Origin: Paratrimastix pyriformis
Taxonomy: Eukaryota; Preaxostyla; Paratrimastigidae
Assembly: GCA_027972325.1 (NCBI GenBank)
Contig: JAPMOS010000002.1
Span: forward strand, 43,501 to 107,500
Reading direction: 5' to 3'
Length of the DNA stretch: 64,000 nt
Numbering within the stretch: the first letter of the stretch is position 1; every line of letters begins with the position of its first letter. The translations under genes and the position numbers were made by a program. The notes beneath the pieces were generated by a model. The model worked only from the letters and a program-made list of their open reading frames with translations, was not told where the DNA came from and made no database searches. Below, in pieces: positions 1 through 14,298 of this stretch.

Positions 1-655
1 TTGATGCAGAGTCAGAGAGAAGGAAGAAAGAGACAGGACGAAAGAAAGAGGGTGCAGAAGAAGATAGAAGGGGGTAGCGTGTGGAGCTCCAATACGCGAC
101 ATGGCGGCCAGGTGACGCGACACTTGCAGGCCATCGAGGATTAAAGGGGAGCAAAGAAAGCACGTCCGCGACATCGTTTGGGGAGGGACCCCTGCGGGGC
201 CTGCGGTTTCCAGGAATCCCCCACCCTCCCGGCAGATGAGTCGCAATCGGCACTTCCTCCAGAAGACTCCCCCTACCCTGAGTGAGCCTCACCTCCACCT
301 TGTGCGGAAGCACCATCCCTCCGTGTGATAGTTTCGTCGAGCACATTCCGGCCGAGTTGGAGGGTTGGAAGCAGAGTTGAGTTAGAAGGGAAGTTGCGTA
401 GTAGGTGCCCGTCAGAGCATCATCATTTGATGCATTTTGATTCTGGAAGACGGACAAAGAGGCAAAAAACCGTCACTCGCGTTTCTGGGTCCCACTCCAC
501 GAGCAGAGGTGGTGGATCAAGAGAAAACAAGTAGCGACTGGGCCTGGGAAACTCAGGTCAAGGCATCTACCCGTGAGCTCAGAGAGCAAGATATCTCGTC
601 AGAACGAGACGCAGCCTCTACCGCTGCAACAGATCGAATGAGGTGGAGCTGGAAT
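1..655. other. Unassigned leading segment
   Basis: I see no recognisable gene here. The first 150 bases are purine-rich (AGAAGGAAGAAAGAG-like). Small open frames on both strands have no family resemblance and no clear splice structure. It may hold the last exon or 3' region of the carboxypeptidase gene read from the minus strand, but nothing in it is diagnostic. Confidence 0.4.
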
Positions 656-658
656 GGC

Positions 659-701
<43 letters not shown>

Positions 702-757
702 GGATGATGATGATGATGATGATTGAATGATGATGATGATGATGATTGGATGATGAT

Positions 758-847
<90 letters not shown>

Positions 848-850
848 GGA
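656..850. repeat. (GAT)n microsatellite
   Basis: This is a run of GAT/ATG triplets broken at intervals by TTGG, giving ATGATTGG-type interruptions. It produces long Asp, Met or His runs in every frame, which are not real proteins. It lies near the 3' end of the minus-strand carboxypeptidase gene. Confidence 0.95.
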
Positions 851-1114
851 TGATGATGATGATGATGATGTGTCGACCAGAAAGGGAGGAATGTTTTGCA
901 GAAACCCAGAGGCGACTCGTCCCATCAGGTGCCTTGGGTGTGGGTGGGGGCGGCAGTCAATCCATGTGTGGTCATGGGGGTGTGGCGGTGTGGCGTGGAG
1001 AGGTAACGGACACGAGAGTTCCGTAAATGGGGGGCCCTTGGCCCCGGCCACCAGCGGGCAGTGGTACGAGACTGGGGATGAACAAAGAAAGGAGTCACAT
1101 GGGCAGTGGTATCC

Positions 1115-1117
<3 letters not shown>

Positions 1118-1159
<42 letters not shown>

Positions 1160-1385
1160 ATCATCCAATCATCCAATCATCCAATCATCCAATCATCCAA
1201 TCATCCAATCATCCAATCATCATCATCATCAACAACATCAACATCATCATCATCATCATCCAATCATCATCATCCAATCATCATCCAATCATCATCCAAT
1301 CATCATCCAATCATCATCCAATCATCATCCAATCATCATCCAATCATCATCCAATCATCATCCAATCATCATCCAATCATCATCC
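1118..1385. repeat. (ATC)n and (CATCCAAT)n microsatellite
   Basis: About 14 ATC triplets are followed by tandem CCAATCAT and CATCATCCAAT units. The block abuts the 3' edge of the carboxypeptidase exon that ends near position 1390, so it is probably intronic. Confidence 0.95.
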
Positions 1386-1389
1386 ACCC

Positions 1390-2713
1390 AACCCATGCGG
1401 ACCCTCGACGGTATAGCAGTGGGTGGCGGGCAGCAGGTCGGCCAGGGCGCGTCGGCTGCAGCCGGCCTTCCCCGTCGTCTCGTCGAACTGAATCGCATTC
1501 AGCCCAAACTTGCGTCCGCTGGCGGCCAGCACACGCGGGAAGAAGAACACGGGGACACGGGCCACTGCACGGACAGGCAGACAGGCAGACAGACAGACAG
1601 ACAGACAAGAAAAAGATGAAATTGGAGGGTGATAACGCGAGAAGAGGAACACGGACCACTGCACAGACGGACGGACGGACGGGACGGACACAAACAGAGA
1701 AAAAAAAATGGGAGGGTGAAACGCGGGAAGAAGAATACGGACGGACGGACACAAACAGAGAAAAAGAGGGTGAAAACGCGTGAAGAAGAACACGGGATGA
1801 CGGGCCACTGCACAGACAGGACACAGGCAGACAGACAGAGACACAGGCCGACAGACAGACAGGACACAGGCAGACAGACAGGACGCAGACAGACAGACAG
1901 GGCACAAGACAGAGGCGACACAGAGAACGACACACACACATCCACAGGCAGACGGACCGGCGCCGCAGAGGGGCCGCGAGGAGGAGGGCAGGTTGGCGAA
2001 GACGAAGCCGCCCATGACGCCCGAGTGGGCGTGCAGGTCAATGTACAGGTCGACCTGATGGTGCGGGTCATCACGCAACTGCGTGCGCAGAAGCAGAAGG
2101 AAGAAGAGTGATGTTGGAATATGTGAGTGACTGTCAGGATGTATGCAGGTCAATGCATAAGTCCATCTGGTGGTGAGGTCATCACGCAACTGCGTGCACA
2201 GAAGCAGAAGGAAGAAGAGTGATGTTGGAATATGTGAAATGCGGAAAGCGACACATTGGAAGACACACACCCAGCGACACATTGGAAGACACACACCCAG
2301 CGACACATTGGAAGACACACACCCAGCGACACATTGGAAGGTGGGGAAAGCGAGCAGGAGGACACGAGTCGGGGAGGGAGGGAGGGAGGGAGGGAGGGAG
2401 GGAGGGAGGGAGGAGGGAGGGAGGGAGGGAGGGAGGGAGGGAGGGAGGGAGGGAGGGAGGAGGGAGGAGGAGGGGGGCCGAGGGGACGGACCTTGACCAG
2501 GAACCGCTTGAGGGCGGCGATGGCGGGTTGTTTCCGTGCGTCCGGGCTGCCGGCCAGATCACAGACCCACCCACACAAACACAAACACAGACAGGCGAGG
2601 AGACGAGTTTGGGCATGAGGGGTGGGGGGGCAGGTGAATTATGATGACTGGATGATGATGATGATGATTTGGATGATGATGATGATCATTGGATGATTGG
2701 ATGATTGGATGAT

Positions 2714-2805
<92 letters not shown>

Positions 2806-2828
2806 GGTGGTGGTGGTGGTGGTGGTGG

Positions 2829-2884
<56 letters not shown>

Positions 2885-4272
2885 GGATGATGATGATTGG
2901 ATGATGATGATTGGATGATGATGATGACTGGATGATGATGATGACTGGATGCTGATGATGACTGGATGCTGATGATGACTGGATGATGACTGGATGATGA
3001 TGACTGGATGATGACTGGATGATGATGATTGGATGATGCTGATAAGAAGGCACAGCGGACTTGTCCCATGTCCGGTTGAGGTCCTTCCCCAGCGCGTCAC
3101 AGCGGCCGTTGCCATGCAGCACCCCGTCGGGGTTCAACATGGGGCAGATGTGGATCACGGTATGCTCGCGCAGCATCTGGTCGGAGGGGTGAGGTTGTCG
3201 GTCCCGGTGGAGGGGTACATCACCCTCTCCCAACCATCGTCATCGCCGCCCGTCGACCCTCACCCCCGTCGACATCACCCGTCGGCATCACCCGCCCGTC
3301 AACATCACCCGATGGGGTGATTCCCACCAGGGGTGATTCCCACCTGCAGGGAGGCAGACCTCGGCCTGGGGGCATGTGCTCAGCAGGAACTGGATCAGGC
3401 CCTGGCATACGAACGACCCCGGGGTCTCCCCGGGGTGCACCCGGGCCGTGATGCACAGCGTACGGACGCGCTGGTGGATGACAAAATGGGGAATAGAGAC
3501 CCCCCGCGCCGGAAAAAAAACATGCTTCGTTTTTTAAGTGACAAATGCAGTGGTGATATTGGGTGGAGTGGAAAAATGGTGGTGGTGGTGCCGCTGACAC
3601 AGACCCGGGACGTCTGGGAAAGCTCGCGATTTTTCGGATGGGTGATGGTCAGCAGATCGACCCTGGGAGATCGTGGAATCGAGGAAAATGGAGAGGCGCC
3701 CAGTCAGATATTGATGCGGACCGTCGTCCCTCGGGAGTCAAGCACAGCAGCTCCCGGCTGTAGAAGGGCTCATGCCGGGAATCGTAGAAGAGCAACTCAC
3801 GAACTTGATCGGAGACCGTAAATGGAATGGCATATGCAAAAAAATAGGTTTCCTCAAGCCGCGGAAACGAGAAGGTGACGTTGAGAATGTCTTCGAAGGC
3901 CTGGCGAATGCCGTGTCACCAAAACCAGAGAACTCGTCGGAAGGCGTTGCCAAATGTGGTTCCCCGAAGAACGAATCACTGGGGTAAACCCTTCTCGAAA
4001 GAGGGCATGCTTCCCGTGCGGGATGAAGACGCGCAAAACATGCGGATGAAGAACATCGCACACGTTCGCGACGGAAAAATAAAACCACCCCCGAGCCTGT
4101 GTGGAAAAAGCACAGTCAGTACGTCAAGCCAAACACGGCACAAAACCTGTTTGTCATTGGTGTCCGGCCGTATCCGTATTTCATATTCATATTCGCCCAG
4201 CCTTTTGACGGATCCACAATTACCAGACTCGAAATGAGAAGAAATGTCAAGACTGGGAGTAGAAAACGCCAA
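1390..4272 (-). CDS. Cytosolic carboxypeptidase, M14 family (CCP/AGBL type), multi-exon
   Basis: This is a zinc carboxypeptidase of the CCP/Nna1 family, which in other eukaryotes removes glutamates from tubulin tails. The exons, read from high to low coordinate, give the family blocks in the right order. At 4135-4272 comes FESGN..YEYEIRIRPDTN, then a 38-bp intron. At 3925-4096 comes RARGWFYFSVANV..WQRLP. At 3722-3900 comes FSFPRLEETYFFAY with YSRELLCL. About 3350-3482 holds ITARVHPGET, with zinc ligands His and Glu. About 3057-3190 holds HICPMLNPDGV and GKDLNRTW. About 2490-2550 holds QPAIAALKRFL. About 1960-2075 holds DLYIDLHAHS, with the third zinc ligand. At 1390-1570 comes FPRVLAASG..YTVEGPHG, with the catalytic Glu. 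All catalytic residues are therefore visible. The junction between the second and third exons would need a very short intron (19-33 nt) or an indel. The true start may lie upstream, and the C-terminus below 1390 is unclear. Introns are swollen by microsatellites and copied exon edges. Confidence 0.85.
1525..1830. repeat. Four tandem copies of a splice acceptor plus exon start
   Basis: Degenerate copies of one block lie near 1525-1575 (the true exon edge), 1634-1670, 1718-1745 and 1770-1830. Read on the minus strand, most have a GTGCAG acceptor, then TGGCCCGT, then a purine-poor coding start giving VFFFPR. The outer copies give VFFFTR, ILLPA and VFLFSR. They belong to the intron of the carboxypeptidase gene. 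Confidence 0.85.
1800..1950. repeat. ACAG/ACAGACAGG low-complexity tract
   Basis: CAGACAGACAGG-like tetranucleotide and octanucleotide units run through an intron of the carboxypeptidase gene. Confidence 0.85.
2374..2475. repeat. (GGGA)n microsatellite
   Basis: About 24 GGGA units with two GGAGGA interruptions. It is probably intronic to the carboxypeptidase gene, where it would be a CCCT polypyrimidine run on the transcript strand. Confidence 0.95.
2645..3045. repeat. (GAT)n / (GGT)n compound microsatellite
   Basis: GAT triplets flank a central block of about 13 GGT triplets, followed by ATGATGACTGG-type units up to 3045. It sits between the NPDGV exon and the next exon of the carboxypeptidase gene. 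Confidence 0.95.
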
Positions 4273-4279
4273 GGGTTGC

Positions 4280-5075
4280 TCAGAAAAAGCGCAGCGAGAC
4301 AGTTGGTTTCATACAGAAAGAGGGAATGTTCCCGTGCGTGACAGTCTCTTGCTGGCAAACTCTGTTCCTAATCCTTCGTGGGTTGGCCCCTGCCCATTTT
4401 GTGGGGAATATTATCACGCAACCCCGAAAAACACACATCTCTCCGCATGTCTTCTTTTGAACGCCCGTGGCACTCCCGCACCACAGGCGGAGATTCTGCC
4501 GGTTGCATCGTTCTTGATGCAGGTGCCCCCAGGAGTATCTTTCCTCGGCTTTCATGCAGTCTGTTGCTATAGAATTTCCTGTGGTGGCAATCACATTATT
4601 TTTGTTTTATTTTCCTCGATCGCAGAATTGTTACAACAGTGGCCCAAAAAGGAAACAAAATGGTGCCGCGTGGCTCTTCGCGCCAACTTTTTTCAGCCTG
4701 GGCACAGCCCAAGGACTGGGAACTTGGTTCACCTTGACCACCCCGGCGTCCCAGGAGATACAAAGTCTCCTGGATTTTCTTCGGGGGCGACTGTTGGTCG
4801 GCTTCACCGTTGCCGAAAGCGCGAGTCCGTGCCACATAACGTGACCTGAGAATTCATTCTTCTGAATTTTCAGAGCGTGTACGCCAGCTATCGTGTTGAG
4901 TCCCCATTTCGGGTGCTCGATATGGCCCGGGCTTGCTGCACATCGCCGGCTTCTTTCCCTGTGCCATCGGTGCGCATCGGCAGCGGCGGGCCGTAGCGGT
5001 ACCCCAGGCGGCACGGACGAAGAAGAGGAGGAAGCGCACAGAACCTGTTCGGGATCTCTGATGTGCCAGGTCCGT
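4280..5075. other. Unassigned, possible upstream exons of the carboxypeptidase
   Basis: Open minus-strand stretches occur (for example the one with WHGLALSATVKP near 4750-4850), but I cannot match them to a known domain. Some could be 5' exons of the carboxypeptidase gene. No RNA gene or transposon is visible. Confidence 0.3.
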
Positions 5076-5077
5076 CT

Positions 5078-5580
<503 letters not shown>

Positions 5581-6260
5581 TTAGATGCCTTGCCCTCATC
5601 CCTACTTTCCTGGGGCAGGCTGCACTGGCTCTCGGGGAGAGCCAGCTCACCAAGGCCACAATGCTGCTCGTTCGGAAGTCGCCCTACTCGCTCCTCTCTG
5701 CCAAGGTCCGTCCATCTTTCGAAATTCTTTCGGAAGGGCGACCACACGCACGCACGCACACCCATACACAGGCCTACTGATCTTCGAGCCTGTTGGGACA
5801 TGGGGCATGGAACGCATGGGCCTTCACAAGTCGCAGCACAGACGCAGCACAGGGACGCACCACAGCACAGGGGCACGTAGCACAGCACAACAGCACAGAG
5901 GCACGCAGCACAGCACAGGGGCACGCAGCATAGTTATCGGGACTCAACGACCGTGCATAAAATCATCCCGTGCTCGCAAGGTCGTATTTGCTGTTCGGAT
6001 GCCATTGGTTTGATGTGGGCCGGCAAGTGGCAGGCCGGTCCGCCCATCCCGACCGCCTGGACGACCCAGGGGCTCCTCTGGGTACCATTTTGAGCCAACC
6101 ATTTTTTATTATTATTTTTTTGTTTTTTTGCTGTTTTGCGGCGGGTCGTTTCTTCTTCTCTCGCTCGTCTTTCCGTTCGCTGATCCCAAACGCAAATGTT
6201 CCTCGTGCTGTTCGGCCGTTTCTTCTGAAATAGAGGGCCGCGAGTTTCCGATATTTTTCT
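5581..6260. other. Unassigned stretch with short CACAGCAC repeats
   Basis: Between 5830 and 5940 the unit CAGCACAGRGGCACG recurs several times. The rest includes a T-rich run near 6105-6130 that could be a polypyrimidine tract before a plus-strand exon. I cannot support a specific gene. Confidence 0.4.
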
Positions 6261-7189
6261 TGAGGTGGTTGGCGTCCCCTTCCACTGCACCACTCTGCAT
6301 CACCGCAGGAGTTCCACTCATTACCCTGCACTCCCGACCCTTTCTTTCGGTTTGTCGATCCACTCGCCACACTCGGATCTTCACTGCGCCACCGCCACCA
6401 CGACTGCCACGACCACGTTCCGCGCCGCGCCGTTAGGTGACCGGACAGCCAGGGGCATCCTCCCTCGAATGCGTTGTGCAGCACTTCCTCGTGGACGACG
6501 CGGTCGAGCGGGCCCGCGTGTTCGATCGCTGGGTGTTCGCCTGGCCCCAGTGCCTGCCTCGGCCTGGCCCCTGACTGCGCCCCGGGGATTCGCCAGGCCC
6601 AAATTGCCAAACATCGACATCGCCCGATGGTCTGCCTTCCCCCGGCCCATTTGTGTTCCTCTCAGTCATCAATCGTCGTTAGCACCCAGTGCGCCCGGTG
6701 TGATGCGTTTTTTCTTGGCCGTCCGGCTGTGGGCAGCGGGAGCCTTCTGTGTCCGGGCTGCGATCCGAATCCCACCCGCCCGCTTCCCATCCCCCCGGTT
6801 CGCCGGCGGGATGCCTGTCCTCTCTGTGCCGGCCTCGCCATGGGTGTCAAGCCCCTCTTCTTCCTGTCCGACCAGCTCCTCTTCTTCCCCCTGCAGTTCC
6901 ATGAGGATGCGGTGCATTGCTTCTCTGTCCATGCCCCCCTGGACAATTCGGCCCATATTGTGTCACTGCTGGAGGATTTTCCGGTGGAGCCCATCCTGGT
7001 GGTGTCCCAGCTGCCGGGAGGCTGTTTTCTGCTCTCCCTCGTGCCTCTGCTCCCACTGAGCTTCTGTTTCGGCTTCGCTCCCGACCCCCCACTGGACTGC
7101 GCCGACCCTCCGTGCACACTTCCATGCGTCTGGTGTGCCGACATCGACTCGGTCATTGCCTTGTTCCGCAAGGTCCGCCACTCCTGGTG

Positions 7190-7331
7190 GTGGGTGGTGG
7201 GTGGTGGGTGGTGGGTGGTGGGTGGTGGGTGGTGGGTGGTGGGTGGGTGGTGTGGGTGATGATGATGATTGGATGATGATGATGATGATGATGATGCCAA
7301 TGTTGTCGTCGTTGATGAGTTATTGATGATT

Positions 7332-7382
<51 letters not shown>

Positions 7383-7465
7383 GGATGATGATGATCGGAC
7401 GATGATGATGATGGTTGGATGATGATGATCGGACGATGATGATGATGGTTGGATATTATGATGAT
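7190..7465. repeat. (GGGTGGT)n minisatellite then (GAT)n
   Basis: A block of GGTGGGTGGT units (7190-7250) runs straight into GAT/ATG triplets (7255-7465) with ATCGGACG and GGTTGG interruptions. Confidence 0.95.
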
Positions 7466-7787
7466 GATGATGGATGGATTTCCCATTTTTGGCCAACTCG
7501 GCCCCCCCACCAGGTCCGCCCCTCCGTCCTTGGGACCTCTCCTCCCCCCGCGGGCCCCTCGGCCCCCGGTCCCAAGCGGTGGCGCGGCATGGCCATGCAC
7601 TGCGCCCCTGCCCACCGCGACCTGCTGCTGCGGAACTTGCCGGGTGCCCGCCCTCGATTGCTGCTGTCTGATGATCTCCTGCAGGAGATGGGCACCCACT
7701 TCCCCTCGCCCCTGGCCGTCCTCTGCAAGGCGCGTGGTCTGCGCGGCATCTGGTCGCTCGGCTTTCGAAGTTTTTCTCTCTCCTCGA

Positions 7788-7804
7788 CCCCGGGCCAACA
7801 CGTT
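7788..7804 (+). repeat. 17-bp dispersed motif, copy 1
   Basis: The exact 17-mer CCCCGGGCCAACACGTT is preceded by GAAGTTTTTCTCTCTCC, a leader it shares with copy 2 near IFT27. The role is unknown. Confidence 0.7.
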
Positions 7805-8444
7805 CTCATCATTTCCACCCCCTCTGTGCTGTGAAGGCCTGTGTACCCTTCTGCCCGACGAGACCACGCCGCTTGTCCAGATCCGGGGCCAGAACGAGGC
7901 CGTTGCCTTGTTGGTCTGGGCCGGCGCCTCGCTCGGTCTGTCACCTTCCTTTTGCTGTTGTTGTTTTTCTGACACGGGTAAACGAAATTGGATGGGGGAC
8001 ACAAGGACGAAAAGGAATCCTATTCCCCCCCCTCTCTCTCTCCACCCCCCCCCCCCCCCCTCTCTCCACCCCCCCCCCCCCCCCCAAACCCGGCAACCGA
8101 AAGAGTTGGGCAGGTGAAGAAGGCCTTCCTTTCCGTCATTCCTTTTTTGCCCCCGAAAAACGAAAAAGGATAATCCGACGAGTTCGTCGGCTCCATCACG
8201 ACACATGCGCGCACCCTTTGATTTGGCTCTCTGATAGAGACCGATCTGCGCGGCGAGACCCGCATCGCCGAGTTGGTTCCCGGCCCGGTCGACGAGGAGC
8301 TGATTCCGGCCCCCTCCACCGACCGCTCGCTCCCCTCCGGGCGGGCCCCGGACGACTGGGACAGCCGCACCACCGACCTCGTGCATCCTCGAGCCCCACC
8401 TCCCGCCACCGCCCTCGCCGCCTCGTCAGCCACCCCGCATGACC

Positions 8445-9785
8445 TCATGGCTGCGTCCGCACGGCGACGCGCATCACCATCACCACCACCACCACTTTCG
8501 CGGCACCAGCGCCCCCTGTCTTTGGACACTGGCCGGCCTCAGGATCGCTCCGCCACCCTTTCCCCTTCCGACCGCCCCACCTTCCATGAGCAGCCGTTGC
8601 CACTCCTGCCCCTGCGTCTGCCAGCCAGCCCACATCATGCCCACGAGCAGCCGTTGCCACTGCCCCGGCGCCCTTTGCCTCTGTCAGCCAGCCCACATCT
8701 TGTCCATGAGCAGCCGCGACCTCACGCCGCCCCTCGCCCTCTGCCTCGAGACGCTGGCAGACCTCACGATCCCCCCGCCATCCATATCCCACCCGATCCT
8801 CCCGCCCGTGTGATTGGTCTGAAACACCGACGCGAGCCCGCGCTCCCCCCTCACAACCCGCTCGCTGCGCCCCCCTTCCCGGACCACCTGCTGACGCCCA
8901 CCTCCCAGCAGCTGCCGCTGCCCACCAACTACCAGCGTGGCCAACGGCGGGCATTGGGGGGGCGGGTGGCGAGGGCGAGGGGGCAATTACCCCGGGGCGA
9001 ACGCTACTCCGGATCGAGGCCATGGAGGCCAGGGTGAAGAGGGCCATCAGATCGGACATATCGTGGTGTTCCACCTGGTACTTGGTCAGGATGCAGTCGC
9101 GGTCACCTTCCCGCTCGAACATGAGCTGAAAGGCTTTGTACATCATGAGCTGGGACGCGAACAGATTCGGCTTTTGCTGGAGGTTGGCCAGGACCATCTT
9201 GTAGCGAATTCGCAGGGCATGCAGCCGGGCCAGGGTCTGCGCGGGGTTCTGACCGGGGAGACCATTCGGGTGGTCGTCCGTGATGTCAGGCTGGTGGAAT
9301 TGCCTGGGAAGATCGCAAACAAAACAATGAAATAAATGTGCTTTTTTTTCCAAAATCAGACCTGCCGTGAGCCGGGCAATCGGTGATGTGGATGAGCTGA
9401 CGAACATCGCCGACCCAGTGCAGAGCTGCCACTTGTTCGAGACCTCCGATAACATCTTCGGCCTCATCCCCCCCGCCAGCTGCCTTGATTGTCTCCATCA
9501 ACTTGGCGATGTTGGCGGGCTCATCAAAGTCGTGAATGACGAAACGTTTGGAACCATCACAGATATCATGATAGCCCACAAAGGCAATCTTCATGCGAAC
9601 ATTTGCGCTATCGGCGATGGCAGTACAAGCCTGAGCGATACCGGTCTTGATGTTTTCGATGGACGCGTCCATCGAGCCAGTGATGTCGACCAAGAGACAC
9701 GTCGCCACCAGTTCGTTATTTCCAAGAGCCTGAAAAACAACATATTTTGTGGCAGAAAAAAGAGACGAACCGTCTGTGCCGCCAT
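8445..9785 (-). CDS. VWA-domain (MIDAS) protein 1, three exons
   Basis: The exons are 9771-9785, 9362-9729 and 8445-9303, giving 413 codons. The first encodes only MAAQT; the 41-bp and 58-bp introns start GTTCG and GTCTG and end CAG. The start was chosen because the same mini exon (MAQT) and the same two intron positions occur in the paralogue at 59845. The second exon encodes a von Willebrand factor A fold with the metal-site motif DITGSM, then AFVGYHDICDG and GGDEAEDVIGGL. This resembles the VWA half of Dictyostelium-type vwkA proteins, but no alpha-kinase domain is present. The third exon has KMVLANLQQK..ILTKYQ and then a long Gly/Ala/Arg-rich low-complexity tail. The tail frame differs from that of the paralogue (Pro/Val-rich), so the last 200 residues are less certain. 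Function is unknown. Confidence 0.8.
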
Positions 9786-9792
9786 TGAATTA

Positions 9793-11072
9793 ACGTGGGA
9801 ACCTGTAACCCGAGAATCGCCACCAAACCCGACACCAAAAACGGCCTCGCCGGCAGAGCTCGGAGCGACTCTGGGGGCTCCCAATTGGCCCGTCAGACCG
9901 GACGGGTCTCCGAGTTTTACCCGCTGTCGCGGCGAAGGCTGCAGCCAAACCGATCGACCAGGCTCGATCGAAACCAGTTTGTTGAAGTTGTTCGTCCAAG
10001 AAGAGCCTTTCACTGGCGAACTCCCTGCAGAGTGGCCACAACTCGTTGGCGTATCTTTTGAAAGTGGAACTGTGTCCAACCCGAACATTTCACCGACATT
10101 AAATGTCGACTGATGATCTTCGACCACCCCGTCTGTCTTCATTCCATCACGAATCCTCTCGATCCCAAACGCCCGTCCACAGTCTTTCCGCGATCTGTGG
10201 TTGCCATCCGCGGGACCATGCATGCGCCGAGCGCACAACCGCTTTCCTGGCCACGGGGGCCCCTGACCCGTCTCGGCGAGGCGTGGCAGAGGGAGGAGGT
10301 CCGCGTCAGTTGGTCGGGTGGCTTCCGTTGATGGTCCCCTCCAGTTCCCTGGACACCCGAGGCGCCCCGGAGAAACACCCAGAGCACAGGGGCCAGAATT
10401 CATGTGGCCCCCCCGGATCAGGGACCCCATCGCCGCCCCGGCAAAGGTGACGCGTTTTGCAGGCGAGACGCCAGTTCTTGCCTTCACCTCGGGACTCCGG
10501 GGTTCCATCGATTCATGGTGGGAGGGATCCCCCGGGGGTACCTACCCTCCGCGGCGCTTTGACTCCGCGTTTTGCGGCCCTGCCATGCCCCGCTGCCCAC
10601 CCCACTCAGCTGACAGTGTCCCGCCCCCACCTCTCCCGGGGGTGTGAATATATGCCTCCCCTTGGACACGGGCCACGTGTTGTCCTGTTCCAGGCGCCAT
10701 GACCGCCTCCGTGCCGGGGCGATTGCCTTGCCCCAACCCTGCCTGCCTGCCGCGTCACCCCCCGACCTCGGCGCCGCATCGTGATTTTTGCATGTTTCTA
10801 CGTAACACGTCGAGTTGCAATAGATCCGCATGTTAGTTTTTCTGTTCTGCTGCCATTTGGGCAGGTTGGGTCCGGAATGAGGTCGACATCTGATCGAGGT
10901 CCTGGACCAGCCATCCCTCACCGGGATTCTCTGGGCCTACGTTGAGTTTCTTTGGGGTTTGGGGTTTCCGGATCTCCTGACGCCTCGAGGGGTGCGCCCC
11001 CGGAAGGACCCCAAAATCAAATTTCAATTGTGCCGGGTTTGGTGGCGATTCTCGGGTTATAAGTTCCCACGT
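9793..11072. mobile_element. Putative 1.28-kb TIR element of unknown superfamily
   Basis: Positions 9791-9834 and 11031-11074 are inverted copies matching at 41 of 44 bases, beginning TAACGTGGGAAC. Taking TA at each end as the target duplication gives an element of 1280 bp with ends ACGTGGGAAC. TA duplication would fit Tc1/mariner-like insertion. No transposase motif is recognisable in either strand, so it may be non-autonomous or decayed. It lies directly between the ATG of VWA protein 1 and an orphan plus-strand exon at 11137. Confidence 0.5.
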
Positions 11073-11136
11073 TATCTACCGGGAAGTGCAACTCACCCTG
11101 AGGGTTCTTGGCTCTCTACCGAGGCGTTGCATTTAG

Positions 11137-11370
11137 GCGGAGCGCTTCCTGGAGATGATCGAGGAGGTGCACCGCAAGGCCGAGCGCTCGTTCAGCAAGT
11201 CGTTCTGGCGCGCCCGCATCGCAGCGGCGCTGGCCCGCTGGAGCACTGCCATGGAGATGGGATGGGCCCGCGAGGCGACGCGCCTGCACAAGAGCCTGAG
11301 ACTGTCCTGCATCAACGTGGACGAGGACGAGGACGCAGTGGCCCGAGACCCCAACGCGGTGGACGGGTAA
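11137..11370 (+). other. Orphan 3' exon-like ORF
   Basis: After a plausible acceptor (GCATTTAG, ending at 11136) an open frame encodes about 77 residues, starting AERFLEMIEEVHRKAER, with basic amphipathic helices and an acidic end (DEDEDA), and stops at 11370. No upstream exon is visible because the TIR element and the oppositely oriented VWA gene lie there. An internal ATG at 11155 would allow a 71-residue stand-alone protein. Family not recognised. Confidence 0.4.
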
Positions 11371-11429
11371 AGAGCGAGTTTTCTCTTCGATCTTGAAGTT
11401 TTCCTCTCTCTCCGGCGTTTGCTTCTATT

Positions 11430-11446
11430 CCCCGGGCCAACACGTT
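11430..11446 (+). repeat. 17-bp dispersed motif, copy 2
   Basis: The exact 17-mer CCCCGGGCCAACACGTT is followed by TATCATC. It lies 34 bp upstream of the IFT27 start codon, so a promoter or 5' UTR role is possible here. Confidence 0.7.
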
Positions 11447-11479
11447 TATCATCTCAATTGCATTTTGAAAGATCAAAAT

Positions 11480-14059
<2,580 letters not shown>

Positions 14060-14298
14060 TTCAAGCCCCTTTTCTTCTTTTTGTGTTTGTTGTGTTGGTG
14101 TGTGAGAAATACGATCGGGTTTGTTTGCGGGAGTACTCGTTAGTGTTGATCCCGGAGGGGAGCGGAGTGAGTCTGGGATGGGGAGGGGGGCAGTGATGCT
14201 GTGTATTTGCGACCGAAGCCGATTCATGTTCCACGTCAAATTACAAGGCGGGGGGGGGGACAAACGAGAGCCGACTCTCACGCTCTCTTTTCGGGGTT

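Larger units (their letters stand above)
6265..8440 (+). other. Coding-like exons of an unidentified plus-strand gene
   Basis: Several plus-strand pieces look protein-coding rather than random, but I do not recognise the protein. One piece near 6441-6565 reads CVVQHFLVDDAVERARVFD. A second, 6640-7190, carries three CxxC pairs (QCARC, LCPGC, CPLC) and then LLEDFPVEPILVV. A third, 7590-7760, includes RDLLLRNLP. A fourth, 7826-7940, includes NEAVALLVWAG. A fifth, 8230-8320, includes DLRGETRIAELVPG. A microsatellite (7190-7465) separates them, as in the introns of neighbouring genes. The CxxC pairs could form a zinc-binding knuckle; that is inference. Exon boundaries are not resolved and the region could hold more than one gene. 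Confidence 0.35.

Noticed and set aside
599-1168. Long frames of poly-Asp, poly-Met, poly-His, poly-Ser or poly-Ile
   Set aside because: They are six-frame readings of (GAT/ATC)n microsatellites, open only because the triplet repeat lacks stops. The same applies to similar frames near 2700, 5140, 13600, 20600 and 27520.
1118-1385. Regularly spaced repeat resembling a CRISPR array
   Set aside because: Units are 8-11 bp with no unique spacers and grade into pure triplets, and the setting is eukaryotic. It is a microsatellite.
8445-9303. Alpha-kinase domain in the VWA proteins
   Set aside because: The family resemblance is to the VWA part only. The remaining sequence is low-complexity and has no kinase motifs in either paralogue.
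9591-10508. 305-residue minus-strand frame as the N-terminus of VWA protein 1
   Set aside because: It crosses the inverted-repeat element and has no family match. The mini exon MAAQT at 9771-9785, mirrored in the paralogue, explains the start much better.
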